Of a stretch of 64,000 nt of DNA, positions 54,201 to 62,546 are shown piece after piece (position 1 is the stretch's first letter; every line of letters begins with the position of its first letter). Below the pieces are notes generated by a model. It had not been told where the DNA came from and ran no database searches. It saw nothing but the letters and a program-made list of their open reading frames with translations. This DNA comes from Pseudomonas sp. PSB18 (GTDB lineage: Bacteria > Pseudomonadota > Gammaproteobacteria > Pseudomonadales > Pseudomonadaceae): contig NZ_NOIN01000007.1 of NCBI RefSeq assembly GCF_014596565.1, positions 124,001 through 188,000 of the forward strand. Reading direction: 5' to 3'. Made by a program: the position numbers and the translations under genes.

Positions 54201-55819
54201 CCGGCAACGACACCTATGTGGTCGACAACATCGGTGATGTGATCAGCGAAGAAAGCACCCTGGCCGGCGAGATCGACACCGTGCGCTCTTCGGTGAGCTG
54301 GGGGCTGGGCGCCAACCTGGAAAACCTCACGCTGACCGGAAATGACAACATCAACGGCCTCGGTAATGCCCTTGACAACGTAGTGACCGGCAACGCGGGC
54401 AACAACGTGCTGGTCGGTGGTGCCGGGCAGGACACGCTGATCGGCGGCGCCGGCAACGACACCTATGTGGTTGACAACGTCGGTGATGTGATCAGCGAAG
54501 AGAGCACCCTGGTCGGCGAGATCGACATCGTGCGCTCTTCGGTGAGCTGGGGGCTGGGCGCCAACCTGGAAAACCTCACGCTGACCGGAAATGACAACAT
54601 CAACGGCCTCGGTAACGCCCTTGACAACGTAGTGACCGGCAACGCTGGCAACAACGTGCTGGTCGGTGGTGCCGGGCAGGACACGCTGATTGGCGGTGCA
54701 GGGGATGACCTTTATGTCCTCGACAATATCGGTGACGCGGTCACCGAACTCGCCGACGAAGGCCATGACCTGGTACGCACGTCGGTCAGCTATACCCTGT
54801 CGGCCAATGTCGAGGATGGTCAACTGGTCGGCCTCTCTGCCATTAATCTCACTGGCAACGCCTTGGACAACCGCCTCACCGGTAACGTGGAGGCCAACCT
54901 GCTGAATGGCGGTCTTGGAGCCGACACCCTGATCGGCGGCGCCGGCAACGACACCTATGTGGTCGACAACGTCGGTGATGTGATCAGCGAAGAGAGCACC
55001 CTGGTCGGCGAGATCGACATCGTGCGCTCTTCGGTGAGCTGGGGGCTGGGCGCCAACCTGGAAAACCTCACGCTGACCGGAAATGACAACATCAACGGCC
55101 TCGGTAACGCCCTTGACAACGTAGTGACCGGCAACGCGGGCAACAACGTGCTGGTCGGTGGCGCCGGGCAGGACACGCTGATTGGCGGTGTGGGGGATGA
55201 CCTTTATGTCCTCGACAATATCGGCGACACGGTCACCGAACTCTCAGGCGAAGGCCATGACCTGATACGCACGTCGGTCAGCTATACCCTGTCGGCCAAT
55301 GTCGAGGACGGTCAACTGGTCGGCGTCTCGGCCATCAACCTCGCTGGCAATGCGCTGGACAACAGCCTGCTCGGCAACAGCGCCGCCAACGTGCTCAACG
55401 GCCTGGACGGTGCGGACACTCTGGATGGCGGCGCAGGCAACGATCAGCTTGACGGCGGCGCGGGTAATGACGTGCTGATCGGCGGCGTTGGCACTGACAC
55501 CCTGACGGGCGGTGCCGGAGCCGACAGCTTCATGTTCGGCGCGTTGAATGAGTTGGGTATCGGCAATGCTCGCGACATCATCCTGGATTTCAGTCAACTC
55601 CAAGGCGATAAGCTTGACCTGTCGAAGCTCGATGCCAATATCCTCGCTGCAGGAATCAACCAATTCAGCTTCATCGATTCGGCTGACTTCAGCGGTGCAG
55701 GGCAATTGCGCTTCGTCGATCATGTGCTTTCCGGCAATATCGACGGCAATCTGGGAGCGGACTTCGAAATCCAGCTGGTGGGTGTCAACACCTTCAGTGC
55801 CAGCGATCTGATTGCCTGA
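51233..55819 (+). CDS. Giant serralysin-like RTX metalloprotease
   Basis: 1528 residues, no signal peptide, as expected for type I secretion. Residues 1-250 are an M10 zinc protease: HEIGHALGLKHPF (H157, E158, H161, H167) and Met-turn YTVMSYH with the Tyr ligand. Thirteen RTX-containing repeats of 81-83 residues follow (nt 52202-55414), then a serralysin C-terminal domain (LDGGAGNDQLDGGAGNDVLIGG ... DIILDFSQLQGDKLDLSKLDANI) with the secretion signal at the end (...VGVNTFSASDLIA). Usual serralysins have about 480 residues and 4-6 nonapeptides. AGGAAG lies 6 nt before the ATG. It is probably exported by the three genes just upstream. It might be an adhesin with protease activity. Confidence 0.88.
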   Translation: MPSPAGFTFALPASLTGNAQVDSLIYGTYWMDTLSNGTFSTALTYSFMTTDSYFARSYSDVNEFTSGYVLSSAQQSAIVSALGKWSSVADIKFTQVSESSTSVGDLRFGGYGDMDEDTAAWGYFPGLSASAGDVWIGPATSDPSPVQGSYDYLTFVHEIGHALGLKHPFTPGPSNPTVLAAQYDDVRYTVMSYHNSYSYEPTTPMLLDIAAIQSLYGANTLWQTGNNTYSWAADQSVFETIWDAGGNDTIDASNQLSAVRINLNEGQFSKIGQAFLNTDTNTAFNEGLAIAYGAKIENAVGSANDDTLIGNALGNVLNGLAGKDTLIGGAGNDTYVVDNIGDVISEDSTLAGEIDTVRSSVSWGLGANLENLTLTGNDNVNGLGNALANVLTGNAGDNVLVGGAGQDTLIGGAGNDTYVVDNVGDVISEESTQAGEIDIVRSSVSWGLGANLENLTLIGNDNINGLGNALDNVVTGNAGNNVLVGGAGADTLIGGAGNDTYVVDNVGDVINEDSTLAGEIDTVRSSVSWGLGANLENLTLIGNDNINGLGNALDNVLTGNAGNNVLVGGVGADTLIGGAGNDTYVVDNVGDVISEDSTLAGEIDTVRSSVSWGLGANLENLTLTGNDNLNGIGNALANVLTGNAGNNVLVGGAGQDTLIGGAGDDLYVLDNIGDTVTELADEGHDLVRTAVTYTLSANVEDGQLIGISAINLVGNAAANSLVGNSADNVLNGLGGADTMEGGAGNDSYVVDNIGDTVIEQGTSLSEIDSIFSSVSYILGSNLEVLKLVGTDNLDGTGNALDNRLTGNVGANLLNGGLGADTLIGGAGNDTYVVDNVGDVISEDSTLAGEIDTVRSSVSWGLGANLENLTLIGNDNLNGLGNALDNVVTGNAGNNVLVGGAGQDTLIGGVGDDLYVLDNIGDTVTELTGEGHDLIRTSVSYTLSANVEDGQLVGVSAINLTGNALDNRLTGNVGANLLNGGLGADTLIGGAGNDTYVVDNIGDVISEESTLAGEIDTVRSSVSWGLGANLENLTLTGNDNINGLGNALDNVVTGNAGNNVLVGGAGQDTLIGGAGNDTYVVDNVGDVISEESTLVGEIDIVRSSVSWGLGANLENLTLTGNDNINGLGNALDNVVTGNAGNNVLVGGAGQDTLIGGAGDDLYVLDNIGDAVTELADEGHDLVRTSVSYTLSANVEDGQLVGLSAINLTGNALDNRLTGNVEANLLNGGLGADTLIGGAGNDTYVVDNVGDVISEESTLVGEIDIVRSSVSWGLGANLENLTLTGNDNINGLGNALDNVVTGNAGNNVLVGGAGQDTLIGGVGDDLYVLDNIGDTVTELSGEGHDLIRTSVSYTLSANVEDGQLVGVSAINLAGNALDNSLLGNSAANVLNGLDGADTLDGGAGNDQLDGGAGNDVLIGGVGTDTLTGGAGADSFMFGALNELGIGNARDIILDFSQLQGDKLDLSKLDANILAAGINQFSFIDSADFSGAGQLRFVDHVLSGNIDGNLGADFEIQLVGVNTFSASDLIA
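52202..55414 (+). repeat. 13 tandem coding repeats of 243-249 bp in the RTX protease
   Basis: Unit starts are at 52202, 52451, 52700, 52949, 53198, 53441, 53690, 53939, 54182, 54431, 54680, 54923 and 55172. Three types occur: A (249 bp, GGAGNDTYVVDNVGDVIS..., units 1-4, 7, 9, 10, 12), B (243 bp, GDDLYVLDNIGDTVTEL..., units 5, 8, 11, 13) and C (249 bp, unit 6). Type A units are nearly identical in DNA, so unequal crossing-over is likely. Confidence 0.93.
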
Positions 55820-55853
55820 CGGTTGATTCAGGCTTCTCTGAGAACACCGATTC

Positions 55854-55945
55854 GTGGCGAGGGAGCTTGCTCCCGCCGGGCTGCATAGCGGCCCCTTCTT
55901 TTGAGGGCGCTTCGCACCCAAGCGGGAGCAAGCGCCCTCGTCACA
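55854..55945. repeat. Inverted-repeat element after the protease gene
   Basis: Arms GTGGCGAGGGAGCTTGCTCC and GGGAGCAAGCGCCCTCGTCAC with an inner imperfect pair; related in style to the element at 24841. It may terminate the protease transcript. Confidence 0.75.
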
Positions 55946-56100
55946 TGTTTCCGAGCAAGTGAACAGCGTCGCGCTTATTGGGCGGCGTTTCGTATGTGGT
56001 CGGAAAATATTTCGGCCAACCTGTCGATTTCTCCTATCGTCATTCGATTATCCGTGGAACCGCTGCAACGGCGGCTTACTCAACATCAGGAGATAAGACC

Positions 56101-56526
56101 ATGCGATTTTTGGTGATCGTCAAAGCCAGCCCGGAATCGGAAGCCGGGGAAATGCCCAGTGAGGAGTTGTTGACCGCCATGGGCGCCTACAATGAAGAAT
56201 TGGTCAAGGCCGGGGTGATGCTCGCGGGTGAGGGGCTGCACCCCAGTTCCAAGGGCGTGCGCGTGCAGTTTTCCGGCAAGAACCGGACCGTCGTCGACGG
56301 CCCCTTTGCTGAAACCAAGGAGCTGATCGCCGGCTTCTGGATCTTCCAGGTCCAGTCGCTGCAGGAGGCCATCGATTGGGTCAAGCGTTGTCCGAACCCG
56401 ATGGTCAGCGACAGCGAGATCGAAATCCGGCAGATCTTCGAAATGGAGGATTTCGGCGAGACCTTTACCTCCGATCTACGCGAGCAGGAAGCACGCCTGC
56501 GGGCGCAGATGTCTGATCAATCGTAA
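56101..56526 (+). CDS. YCII-related (DGPF) protein
   Basis: A 141-residue small cytoplasmic protein of the YCII family. The N-terminus MRFLVIVKASPESEAG and the motif VVDGPFAETKELIAGFWIFQV define the DGPF subgroup. Function unknown; such genes often pair with an ECF sigma factor and a PhnB-like gene. Here the PhnB-like gene follows 23 bp downstream, but no sigma gene is present. AGGAGAT lies 8 nt before ATG 56101; the open frame upstream is ignored. Confidence 0.85.
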   Translation: MRFLVIVKASPESEAGEMPSEELLTAMGAYNEELVKAGVMLAGEGLHPSSKGVRVQFSGKNRTVVDGPFAETKELIAGFWIFQVQSLQEAIDWVKRCPNPMVSDSEIEIRQIFEMEDFGETFTSDLREQEARLRAQMSDQS

Positions 56527-56549
56527 ACCTGACACCAGGAGATCCGACC

Positions 56550-56957
56550 ATGAGAATCATTCCTTACCTGACCTTCAACGGTAACTGCAAGGAAGCCTTC
56601 GCACTGTACAAGGACGTGCTGGGCGGCGAGCAGTTCTCCATGAGCTTTGCCGAAGCGCCTGAAGAAACGGGCATGCCCAAGGACAACAACCTGATCCTGC
56701 ATACTTGCCTGACCGTGGGCGATTTCAGCCTGATGGCTTCCGATTGCCCGCCGGGCCAGCCATACCGCAAGCCGCAGGGCGTTTCGGTATCCCTCAATGT
56801 CGACAGCGTGGCCGAGGCCGAGCGACTGTTCAATGGCTTGAGCGCGGGTGGCAGTGTGCACATGCCATTGGCGAAGACTTTCTGGGCGGAACGCTTCGCC
56901 ATGTTCGAAGACCGTTTCGGGATTGCCTGGATGGTCAACTGCGAAGGTGCGAAGTAG
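56550..56957 (+). CDS. PhnB-like VOC family protein
   Basis: 135 residues with the vicinal-oxygen-chelate fold typical of the PhnB/3-demethylubiquinone-like group: MRIIPYLTFNGNCKEAFALYKDVLGGE at the start, a central GDFSLMASDCPPG, and a C-terminal RFAMFEDRFGIAWMVNCE. Function unknown; possibly binds a small molecule or metal. AGGAG precedes the ATG, and it is probably co-transcribed with the YCII gene. Confidence 0.85.
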   Translation: MRIIPYLTFNGNCKEAFALYKDVLGGEQFSMSFAEAPEETGMPKDNNLILHTCLTVGDFSLMASDCPPGQPYRKPQGVSVSLNVDSVAEAERLFNGLSAGGSVHMPLAKTFWAERFAMFEDRFGIAWMVNCEGAK

Positions 56958-56980
56958 GGGGGGGCGAGCGGGGCGTCGGT

Positions 56981-57973
56981 CTAGAGCGACGCCCTGATCA
57001 CCAACGGGCAATCCACCGGCTGGGTGCCCGTGACCTCCAGCGTTTCGATCAGGTGCCGGGCGGCCTGGCGGCCAATTTCGTAGTACGGCAGTTGCACCGT
57101 GGTCAGTGGCGGGATGAACAGCTCGGCGATGCCGATCATGTTGTCGTAGCCGAGCACGGCCACATCGCCGGGAATCTTCAGGCCACGGCCCAACAGCAAT
57201 TGATAGGCACAAAAGGCAATGCGGTCGTTGCCGCAGATCAGGATGTCGAACTCGGGGCGACCGTCGCGTATGTGCCGGTCAAGGATGGCGGCCGTTTCAC
57301 CATAGGCATCGTGATCGGAAAGGTCATATTGCAGCAGTGCTTCCGGGGGCAGCCCGAATGCCTGGCAGGCACGCTGCAGGCCGGCCTGTCGCAGGCCCCA
57401 GGCAACGCTGCGTTTTGGCAGATTGATGCACAGGGGACGCCGATAGCCCAGGCTCAAGGCGTGATGCACGGCGCGGTGCTGGCCGCTCTCGTCATCCGGT
57501 ACATAACTGACCAGGCGACCGTCATCCTCCAGGCAGTTGGCGAGCACCAGTGGTTTGCTTTTCAGGCGCTCGGGAATGCTCACCTGGCGCAACCCCATGG
57601 CACTGAAGATCAGCCCGTCGGGACGGTGCGAGAGCATCAGGTCGATGTCCTGGTCGGTGGGTGGGTTGTTCAACAGGTTGAGGATAAAGACGTTCCAGCC
57701 TGCCTGCTGCGCGGTCTGTTCGATGGACAGCAGCAGCTCGACGGCGAACGGTGTGGTCGCAGTGTCCAGGGCGAACACACCGATGGTCCGTGCCTGGAGG
57801 TTGTCGCCGCGCATTCTGCGCGCCGACAGGCTCGGTACGAATTGCAACTCATCAATGGCGCGCCGTACCCGCTGAAGGGTTTCGGCGCTCAGTTTTTCCG
57901 GATTGTTGAGCGCTCTGGAAACCGTCATCAGGGACACGCCGGCCAGCTGTGCAACGTCTTTCACTGAAGTCAT
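56981..57973 (-). CDS. LacI-family sugar regulator
   Basis: 330 residues. The N-terminal helix-turn-helix and hinge are SVKDVAQLAGVSLMTVSRALNNPEKLS and FVPSLSARRMRG. The remaining part is a periplasmic-binding-like effector domain (IGVFALDTATTPF, DGLIFSAMG, DILICGNDRIAF, VAVLGYDNM). It should repress the GH32 and ABC transporter genes upstream on the same strand and release on a fructoside-derived signal. It starts 65 bp after the GH32 stop. GTTAACGTTAAC at 63852 is its likely operator. Confidence 0.87.
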   Translation of the reverse strand: MTSVKDVAQLAGVSLMTVSRALNNPEKLSAETLQRVRRAIDELQFVPSLSARRMRGDNLQARTIGVFALDTATTPFAVELLLSIEQTAQQAGWNVFILNLLNNPPTDQDIDLMLSHRPDGLIFSAMGLRQVSIPERLKSKPLVLANCLEDDGRLVSYVPDDESGQHRAVHHALSLGYRRPLCINLPKRSVAWGLRQAGLQRACQAFGLPPEALLQYDLSDHDAYGETAAILDRHIRDGRPEFDILICGNDRIAFCAYQLLLGRGLKIPGDVAVLGYDNMIGIAELFIPPLTTVQLPYYEIGRQAARHLIETLEVTGTQPVDCPLVIRASL

Positions 57974-58037
57974 GCGAAGTGGGGCCCGTCAGGTTGACGG
58001 GCAATCATGACACAGGGCCCGGGCTTCTCGCGACCGT

Positions 58038-59561
58038 TCATAGCCAGCCTGATCCCAGGGGCCATGCCCTGGGAATGGAGACGTGCCCGCCGTTCCCGCT
58101 GGCCAGCAACTTCACCCCCAGGCTGTCGGCTCGGGGATAGATGCGGCTGCTGAGGCTGAAGCGTCCGTTCTGGTCGAACACCTCGATGGATGACCGATCC
58201 AGGAACACGCGCAACTCCAGCTGTTCGAGTGTCGGGTCTATCGGCACGCTGCGCTGACCGTCGACTTGCGCCCCCGAACGGCTGCGATCCAGCACCAGGC
58301 GCTGCAAGGCCCCATCGTAGTAGAGCAGGGTTTGTTCGGCATTTTCGTCATCGGTGCTGCAGCGCAAGGCGACGCCCAGGTGACCGTCGGTGCAGCCGAG
58401 CAGGTCCAAGTGCACGAGGATTTCAAGCCGGTCGCCGCTGATGTGTGACAGCCATTGGGTGCCCGTGCCAGCCCACGGCGGCGTGCCGGGAAGCGGCGCC
58501 TGGCGCAGGTCGGTCAGTTCCCGCACCGGGAATACCCGCAGCCGGTCGGTATGCAGTTCAAGCTCGCGGGGCAGGCCGAGCATGCCGCACCAGTGATGCG
58601 CCTGGCTCGGCATCGGGCTCTCCCACATGTCGAGCCACGCCCACACCAGGCGTCGACCGTCGGCGGCCTCCAGTGTCTGCGCGGCGTAGAAGTCATGGCC
58701 ATTATCCAGTTCGATGAAGGGGCCGCCGGTGAAGTGCCATTCGCTGTCGAGCCGGCCTACCCGGTAACCGGTCTGGTATTTGTTGAGCCGTTCGTAACCC
58801 TGGGGATGCATGCCCTGGGGGGAATACAGCAGCACATCGCGCCCGTTCAGTCGAAACAGGTCCGGGCACTCCCACATATAACCATCGCCTTCCTCGCCTT
58901 GATCGGCATAATCGAGGAACTCCCAGGTGTGCAGATCGGCTGAGCGGTACAACGGCAGCAGCGGCCTGTCGCCCAGACGTGCGCCGGCAATCAGGTACCA
59001 ATGGTCATCCTGCTTCCAGACCTTGGGATCACGAAAATGCATGATCGTGTCCTCGGGCGGGCGTTCGATCACCGCGCCATGCTTGACGAAGTGAATACCG
59101 TCGGTACTGGTGGCCAGGCACTGGACTTGCCGGATCAGACCTTCGTCACCCACATCTCCCAGCCAGGCATGCCCGGTGTAGATCAGCGCCAGGGTATCCC
59201 CGCACACCACCGCACTGCCGGAAAAACACCCGTCGCGGTCGAAGTCATCGCCTGGTGCCAGGGCGATGGGCAGGTGCTGCCAATGAACCAGGTCGGCGCT
59301 CTTGGCATGGCCCCAATACATCGGTCCCCATTTCGCTTCGAAGGGGTGGTGTTGATAGAAGACATGGTATTCGCCACGAAAGTACACCACCCCGTTGGGG
59401 TCGTTCATCCAACCCGCCACGGGGGCAAGATGATAGGCGGGGCGATAATCCTGGATGACGCGGGACAGGCCGTCGCTCAGCGCCTGCTGCGCATGTTCGA
59501 GGGCCGGGGACAGGGTTGCAGGGGGCATAGGTGCGTTCATGGTATTCAAAGACAAGGTCAT
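58038..59561 (-). CDS. GH32 beta-fructosidase (sucrose/fructan hydrolase)
   Basis: 507 residues, no signal peptide, so cytoplasmic. Family 32 landmarks: WMNDPNG with nucleophile D54, FRDPKV with the transition-state Asp, and WECPDLF with the acid/base Glu. The C-terminal part is the beta-sandwich domain (DRSSIEVFDQNGRFSLSSRIYP). It hydrolyses sucrose or short fructans taken up by the linked ABC importer. Its ATG overlaps the stop of the ATPase gene (ATGA); a second Met seven residues on is possible. No phosphotransferase genes are adjacent, so the substrate is likely unphosphorylated. Confidence 0.88.
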   Translation of the reverse strand: MTLSLNTMNAPMPPATLSPALEHAQQALSDGLSRVIQDYRPAYHLAPVAGWMNDPNGVVYFRGEYHVFYQHHPFEAKWGPMYWGHAKSADLVHWQHLPIALAPGDDFDRDGCFSGSAVVCGDTLALIYTGHAWLGDVGDEGLIRQVQCLATSTDGIHFVKHGAVIERPPEDTIMHFRDPKVWKQDDHWYLIAGARLGDRPLLPLYRSADLHTWEFLDYADQGEEGDGYMWECPDLFRLNGRDVLLYSPQGMHPQGYERLNKYQTGYRVGRLDSEWHFTGGPFIELDNGHDFYAAQTLEAADGRRLVWAWLDMWESPMPSQAHHWCGMLGLPRELELHTDRLRVFPVRELTDLRQAPLPGTPPWAGTGTQWLSHISGDRLEILVHLDLLGCTDGHLGVALRCSTDDENAEQTLLYYDGALQRLVLDRSRSGAQVDGQRSVPIDPTLEQLELRVFLDRSSIEVFDQNGRFSLSSRIYPRADSLGVKLLASGNGGHVSIPRAWPLGSGWL

Positions 59562-60697
59562 AGGGCGCCTGCGGGGGCCGGGCGCAGTGGCACGCCATCG
59601 GGCAATGTTTCAAGGGCGTGGCGCTTCAAGGCCAGCCCGTCGGCATCGAACAGGTGCAGATTGTCGGTTTCCAGGCGCAATTTGACCCGGTCGCCTACCT
59701 GCCAGCCGGCATTCACCTCGCAACGACAGATCAACGGCTCGTCCTGGCCGGTATCGACGTGTACATAGGTTTCGCTACCGAGGTATTCGACCCCGGTCAC
59801 GACCACGCCGGAGGATCCGGGCGCGGACTCCAGTGTCACGTGTTCCGGACGGATCCCCAGAGTCAGCTGGGTGCCCGCCGCAAGGCCGGAGCTGTCGAAA
59901 GGCAGAGATGTCTTGCCCAGCACGAAGCTTTCCACCAGGCTGGTTTCCCCTGGCGCATGCAGAAACGCTGCAAGAAAATTCATCCTGGGCGAGCCGAGGA
60001 AACCGGCGACAAAGCGGCTGGCCGGGCGCTCGTAAAGTTCACGCGGCGAGCCGACCTGCTCGATGCGACCACCGTTGAGCACGACAATCTTGTCGGCCAG
60101 GGTCATCGCCTCGACCTGATCGTGGGTGACGTAGATCACGGTCGAACCCAGCCGGGCGTGCAACCGGGCGATTTCGTTGCGCATCTGCACGCGCAGGGAG
60201 GCATCCAGGTTGGACAGCGGCTCATCGAACAACAGGATGTCCGGTTCCCTCGCCATGGCCCTGCCCATGGCCACCCGCTGACGCTGGCCCCCCGACAATT
60301 CCTTTGGTTTGCGTTGCAGGAGCTTGTCCAGTTGCAGGATCTGCGCGGTTTTCAGCACGCGCTCGCGCAGGCTGGTCTTCTCGGTCTTGGCCAGTTTGAG
60401 CCCGAAACTGATGTTGTCGTAGACGGTCATGTGCGGGTACAGCGCATACGACTGGAACACCATGCCAACGCCACGCTCGCGGGGTTCCAGGTCGTTGACC
60501 CGGCGTCCATCGATCAGCAGGTCGCCGGCACAGATCGAGTCCAGTCCGGCAATCAGGCGTAGCAAGGTCGATTTTCCGCAACCGGAAGGGCCGACAAACA
60601 CCACGAACTCACCTGCGGCGATGTCCAGGCTGACGTCGCGCAGAATGCGCGCGCCACCCAGTTGTTTGTTCACGCTGTGCAGTTTCAATTTGCTCAC
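59558..60697 (-). CDS. Sugar ABC transporter ATP-binding protein (MalK/UgpC-type)
   Basis: 379 residues: Walker A GPSGCGKST, signature LSGGQRQRVAMGRAMA, Walker B LLFDEPLSNLD, switch His in VTHDQ, and the C-terminal TOBE/OB regulatory domain. It is clearly a paralogue of MtlK. GTG 60697 is chosen because AAGGAA lies 9 nt upstream and the domain begins there; the frame upstream is not homologous. It serves the permeases at 60724-62525, and its stop overlaps the GH32 start. Confidence 0.9.
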   Translation of the reverse strand: MSKLKLHSVNKQLGGARILRDVSLDIAAGEFVVFVGPSGCGKSTLLRLIAGLDSICAGDLLIDGRRVNDLEPRERGVGMVFQSYALYPHMTVYDNISFGLKLAKTEKTSLRERVLKTAQILQLDKLLQRKPKELSGGQRQRVAMGRAMAREPDILLFDEPLSNLDASLRVQMRNEIARLHARLGSTVIYVTHDQVEAMTLADKIVVLNGGRIEQVGSPRELYERPASRFVAGFLGSPRMNFLAAFLHAPGETSLVESFVLGKTSLPFDSSGLAAGTQLTLGIRPEHVTLESAPGSSGVVVTGVEYLGSETYVHVDTGQDEPLICRCEVNAGWQVGDRVKLRLETDNLHLFDADGLALKRHALETLPDGVPLRPAPAGAL

Positions 60698-60723
60698 GAT
60701 AAGGTTCCTTGTCTTTATGGGCC

Positions 60724-61566
60724 TCAGCCCTTCAACGCGCCGGCGGTGAGTCCGGAAACGATCCGGCGTTGGAAGATCAGCACCAGGATGACCAGCGGGA
60801 CGGTGACCAGCACTGACGCCGCCATCAACAACCCCCAAGGCAGTTCATGGGAGCTGCCGCCGGAAATCAGCGCGATGGCGACCGGGACCGTGCGTTGGGT
60901 GTCGGTCAGGGTGAAGGTCAGGGCGAACAGGAATTCGTTCCAGGCCGCAATGAAGGCCAGCAGGCCGGTGGTGACCAGTGCCGGCCAGAGCAGGGGCAGC
61001 AGCACACGGGTCAGCGTGACCCACGGCGAAGCGCCGTCCATGATTGCCGCTTCCTCCAGTTCGTGGGGCAGTTGTCCCATGAAGGTCGTCAGCACCCAGA
61101 CGGTGAAGGGCAGGGTGAAAATCGTGTAGCTCAGGATCAGCGCCCAGGACGTGTTGTAGAGGCCCAGGGCCCGTATCACCTCGAACAGCCCCGACAGCAC
61201 GGCAACCTGAGGGAACATCGAGACCCCAAGGACCAGCATCAATACCGTGCCACGGCCCCGAAACTTGACCCTGCCCAGCGCATAGGCAGCCGTCAGGCTG
61301 AGGAACAGCGCCAGGGCCACCACGCACAGCGAAACCACCAGCGAATTGCCGATGGCCCGCAGGAACGAGGCTTGCTGGAGCACTGCGGCATAGTTGGAAA
61401 AGTCCGGGTTGTCGATCCAGTAACTCACCTGGAACAGGGCCGTGGATGACTTCAGCGACGTGACGATGGCGTAGTAGAACGGGAAGACCGCATACAGCAG
61501 CAGGACCCCGATCAGGCACCAGAACCCGAGGCGCAACAGCGCTTTTTTCAGCAGTCGCCGGTTCAT
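60724..61566 (-). CDS. Sugar ABC transporter permease (MalG-like)
   Basis: 280 residues, six predicted helices. The EAA coupling loop is LEEAAIMDGASPWVTLTRVLLP. ATG 61566 overlaps the previous permease stop (ATGA); the open frame further upstream lies over that gene and is a shadow. It forms the import channel with the MalF-like subunit. Confidence 0.9.
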   Translation of the reverse strand: MNRRLLKKALLRLGFWCLIGVLLLYAVFPFYYAIVTSLKSSTALFQVSYWIDNPDFSNYAAVLQQASFLRAIGNSLVVSLCVVALALFLSLTAAYALGRVKFRGRGTVLMLVLGVSMFPQVAVLSGLFEVIRALGLYNTSWALILSYTIFTLPFTVWVLTTFMGQLPHELEEAAIMDGASPWVTLTRVLLPLLWPALVTTGLLAFIAAWNEFLFALTFTLTDTQRTVPVAIALISGGSSHELPWGLLMAASVLVTVPLVILVLIFQRRIVSGLTAGALKG

Positions 61567-62525
61567 GAGCGGACCTCCATCTGGCGGCGCCCGAGGTACA
61601 GATAGACGATGGCGATCACCGCAACCACCAGGAACAGCAGGCTCGAGGCGGCGCTGCCGTAACCGACGTCCTGGAATTCCACCAGGTGCTGGCGGGCGTA
61701 GACCGACATGCTCATGGTGCTCGAAGAATTCGAAGTCAGCACATAGATGACGTCGAACACCCGCAAGGCATCGAGAATGCGGAAGATCGCCGCCACCAGC
61801 AGCGCCGGCAGCAGCAGTGGCAGGGTGACCCGCCAGAACACTTTCAACGGGTGGATACCGTCGACCCGTGCGGCTTCGTAGCAATCGCCCGGCAACATCT
61901 GCAAGGCGGCCAGCATCAACAGCGTGACAAAGGGGACGGTCTTCCAGACGTCGACGATAATCACCGCCCACATCGACAGCTGCGCATCTGCGGTCCAGGC
62001 CAGGGGCGCGTCAATCAGCCCGAGGCCCAGCATCAGGTGATTGATGATGCCGAACTGGTCGTTGAGCATCCATGACCAGATCTTCGCCGAGACGATGGTC
62101 GGAATCGCCCAGGGAATCAGGATCAACGCCCGCACCAGGGCGCGCCCGGTGAAGTTAACGTTCAGCAACAGCGCCACCAGCAGTCCCAGCACCATTTCCA
62201 GTCCCACCGACACCACGGTGAAGTGCAGGGTGTTGCGCACCGCGTTCCACCATTGCGGATCCACCAGCACGCCGGACCAGCCGGAGCCGCTGTAGAACAG
62301 ATAATTGCTCAAGCCGACAAAGGTGCCGCCCGTGGTGCCCGCGAGGCTGGCATCGGTCAGGCTGAACCAGAACGTACGCAGTAGCGGCCAGGCCGCCACC
62401 AAGGTCAGGCACAGCAGCATCGGCGCCAGGAACAGCCAGGCGGCGCGTACTCGGCGACGTTGTACCGGCGTTTCCCGGGCGGGCAGGTGCTCGGCGCAGG
62501 GCGCGTGGGCAGAAGAGACAGACAT
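61563..62525 (-). CDS. Sugar ABC transporter permease (MalF-like)
   Basis: 320 residues. About 28 cytoplasmic residues precede TM1 (AWLFLAPMLLCLTLVAAWPLL). The EAA loop is YEAARVDGIHPLKVFWRVTLP. It starts 22 bp after the binding-protein gene and overlaps the next permease by 4 bp. Confidence 0.9.
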   Translation of the reverse strand: MSVSSAHAPCAEHLPARETPVQRRRVRAAWLFLAPMLLCLTLVAAWPLLRTFWFSLTDASLAGTTGGTFVGLSNYLFYSGSGWSGVLVDPQWWNAVRNTLHFTVVSVGLEMVLGLLVALLLNVNFTGRALVRALILIPWAIPTIVSAKIWSWMLNDQFGIINHLMLGLGLIDAPLAWTADAQLSMWAVIIVDVWKTVPFVTLLMLAALQMLPGDCYEAARVDGIHPLKVFWRVTLPLLLPALLVAAIFRILDALRVFDVIYVLTSNSSSTMSMSVYARQHLVEFQDVGYGSAASSLLFLVVAVIAIVYLYLGRRQMEVRS

Positions 62526-62546
62526 GGTGATTTCCTTCCTTGTGGC

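Noticed and set aside
51491..54823. Long repetitive open frames (673 and 415 codons) antisense to the RTX protease
   Set aside because: Their repeats only mirror the 249-bp coding repeats of the sense gene; the sense frame has the protease motifs and the ribosome binding site.
52202..55414. Regular repeats that could be taken for a CRISPR or satellite array
   Set aside because: The units are about 245 bp, in frame throughout and encode RTX motifs; there are no unique spacers between short repeats and no cas genes.
46745..55819. The standard aprA-inh-aprDEF alkaline protease locus
   Set aside because: Gene order differs (exporter first), no inhibitor gene is present, and the protease is three times the length of AprA.
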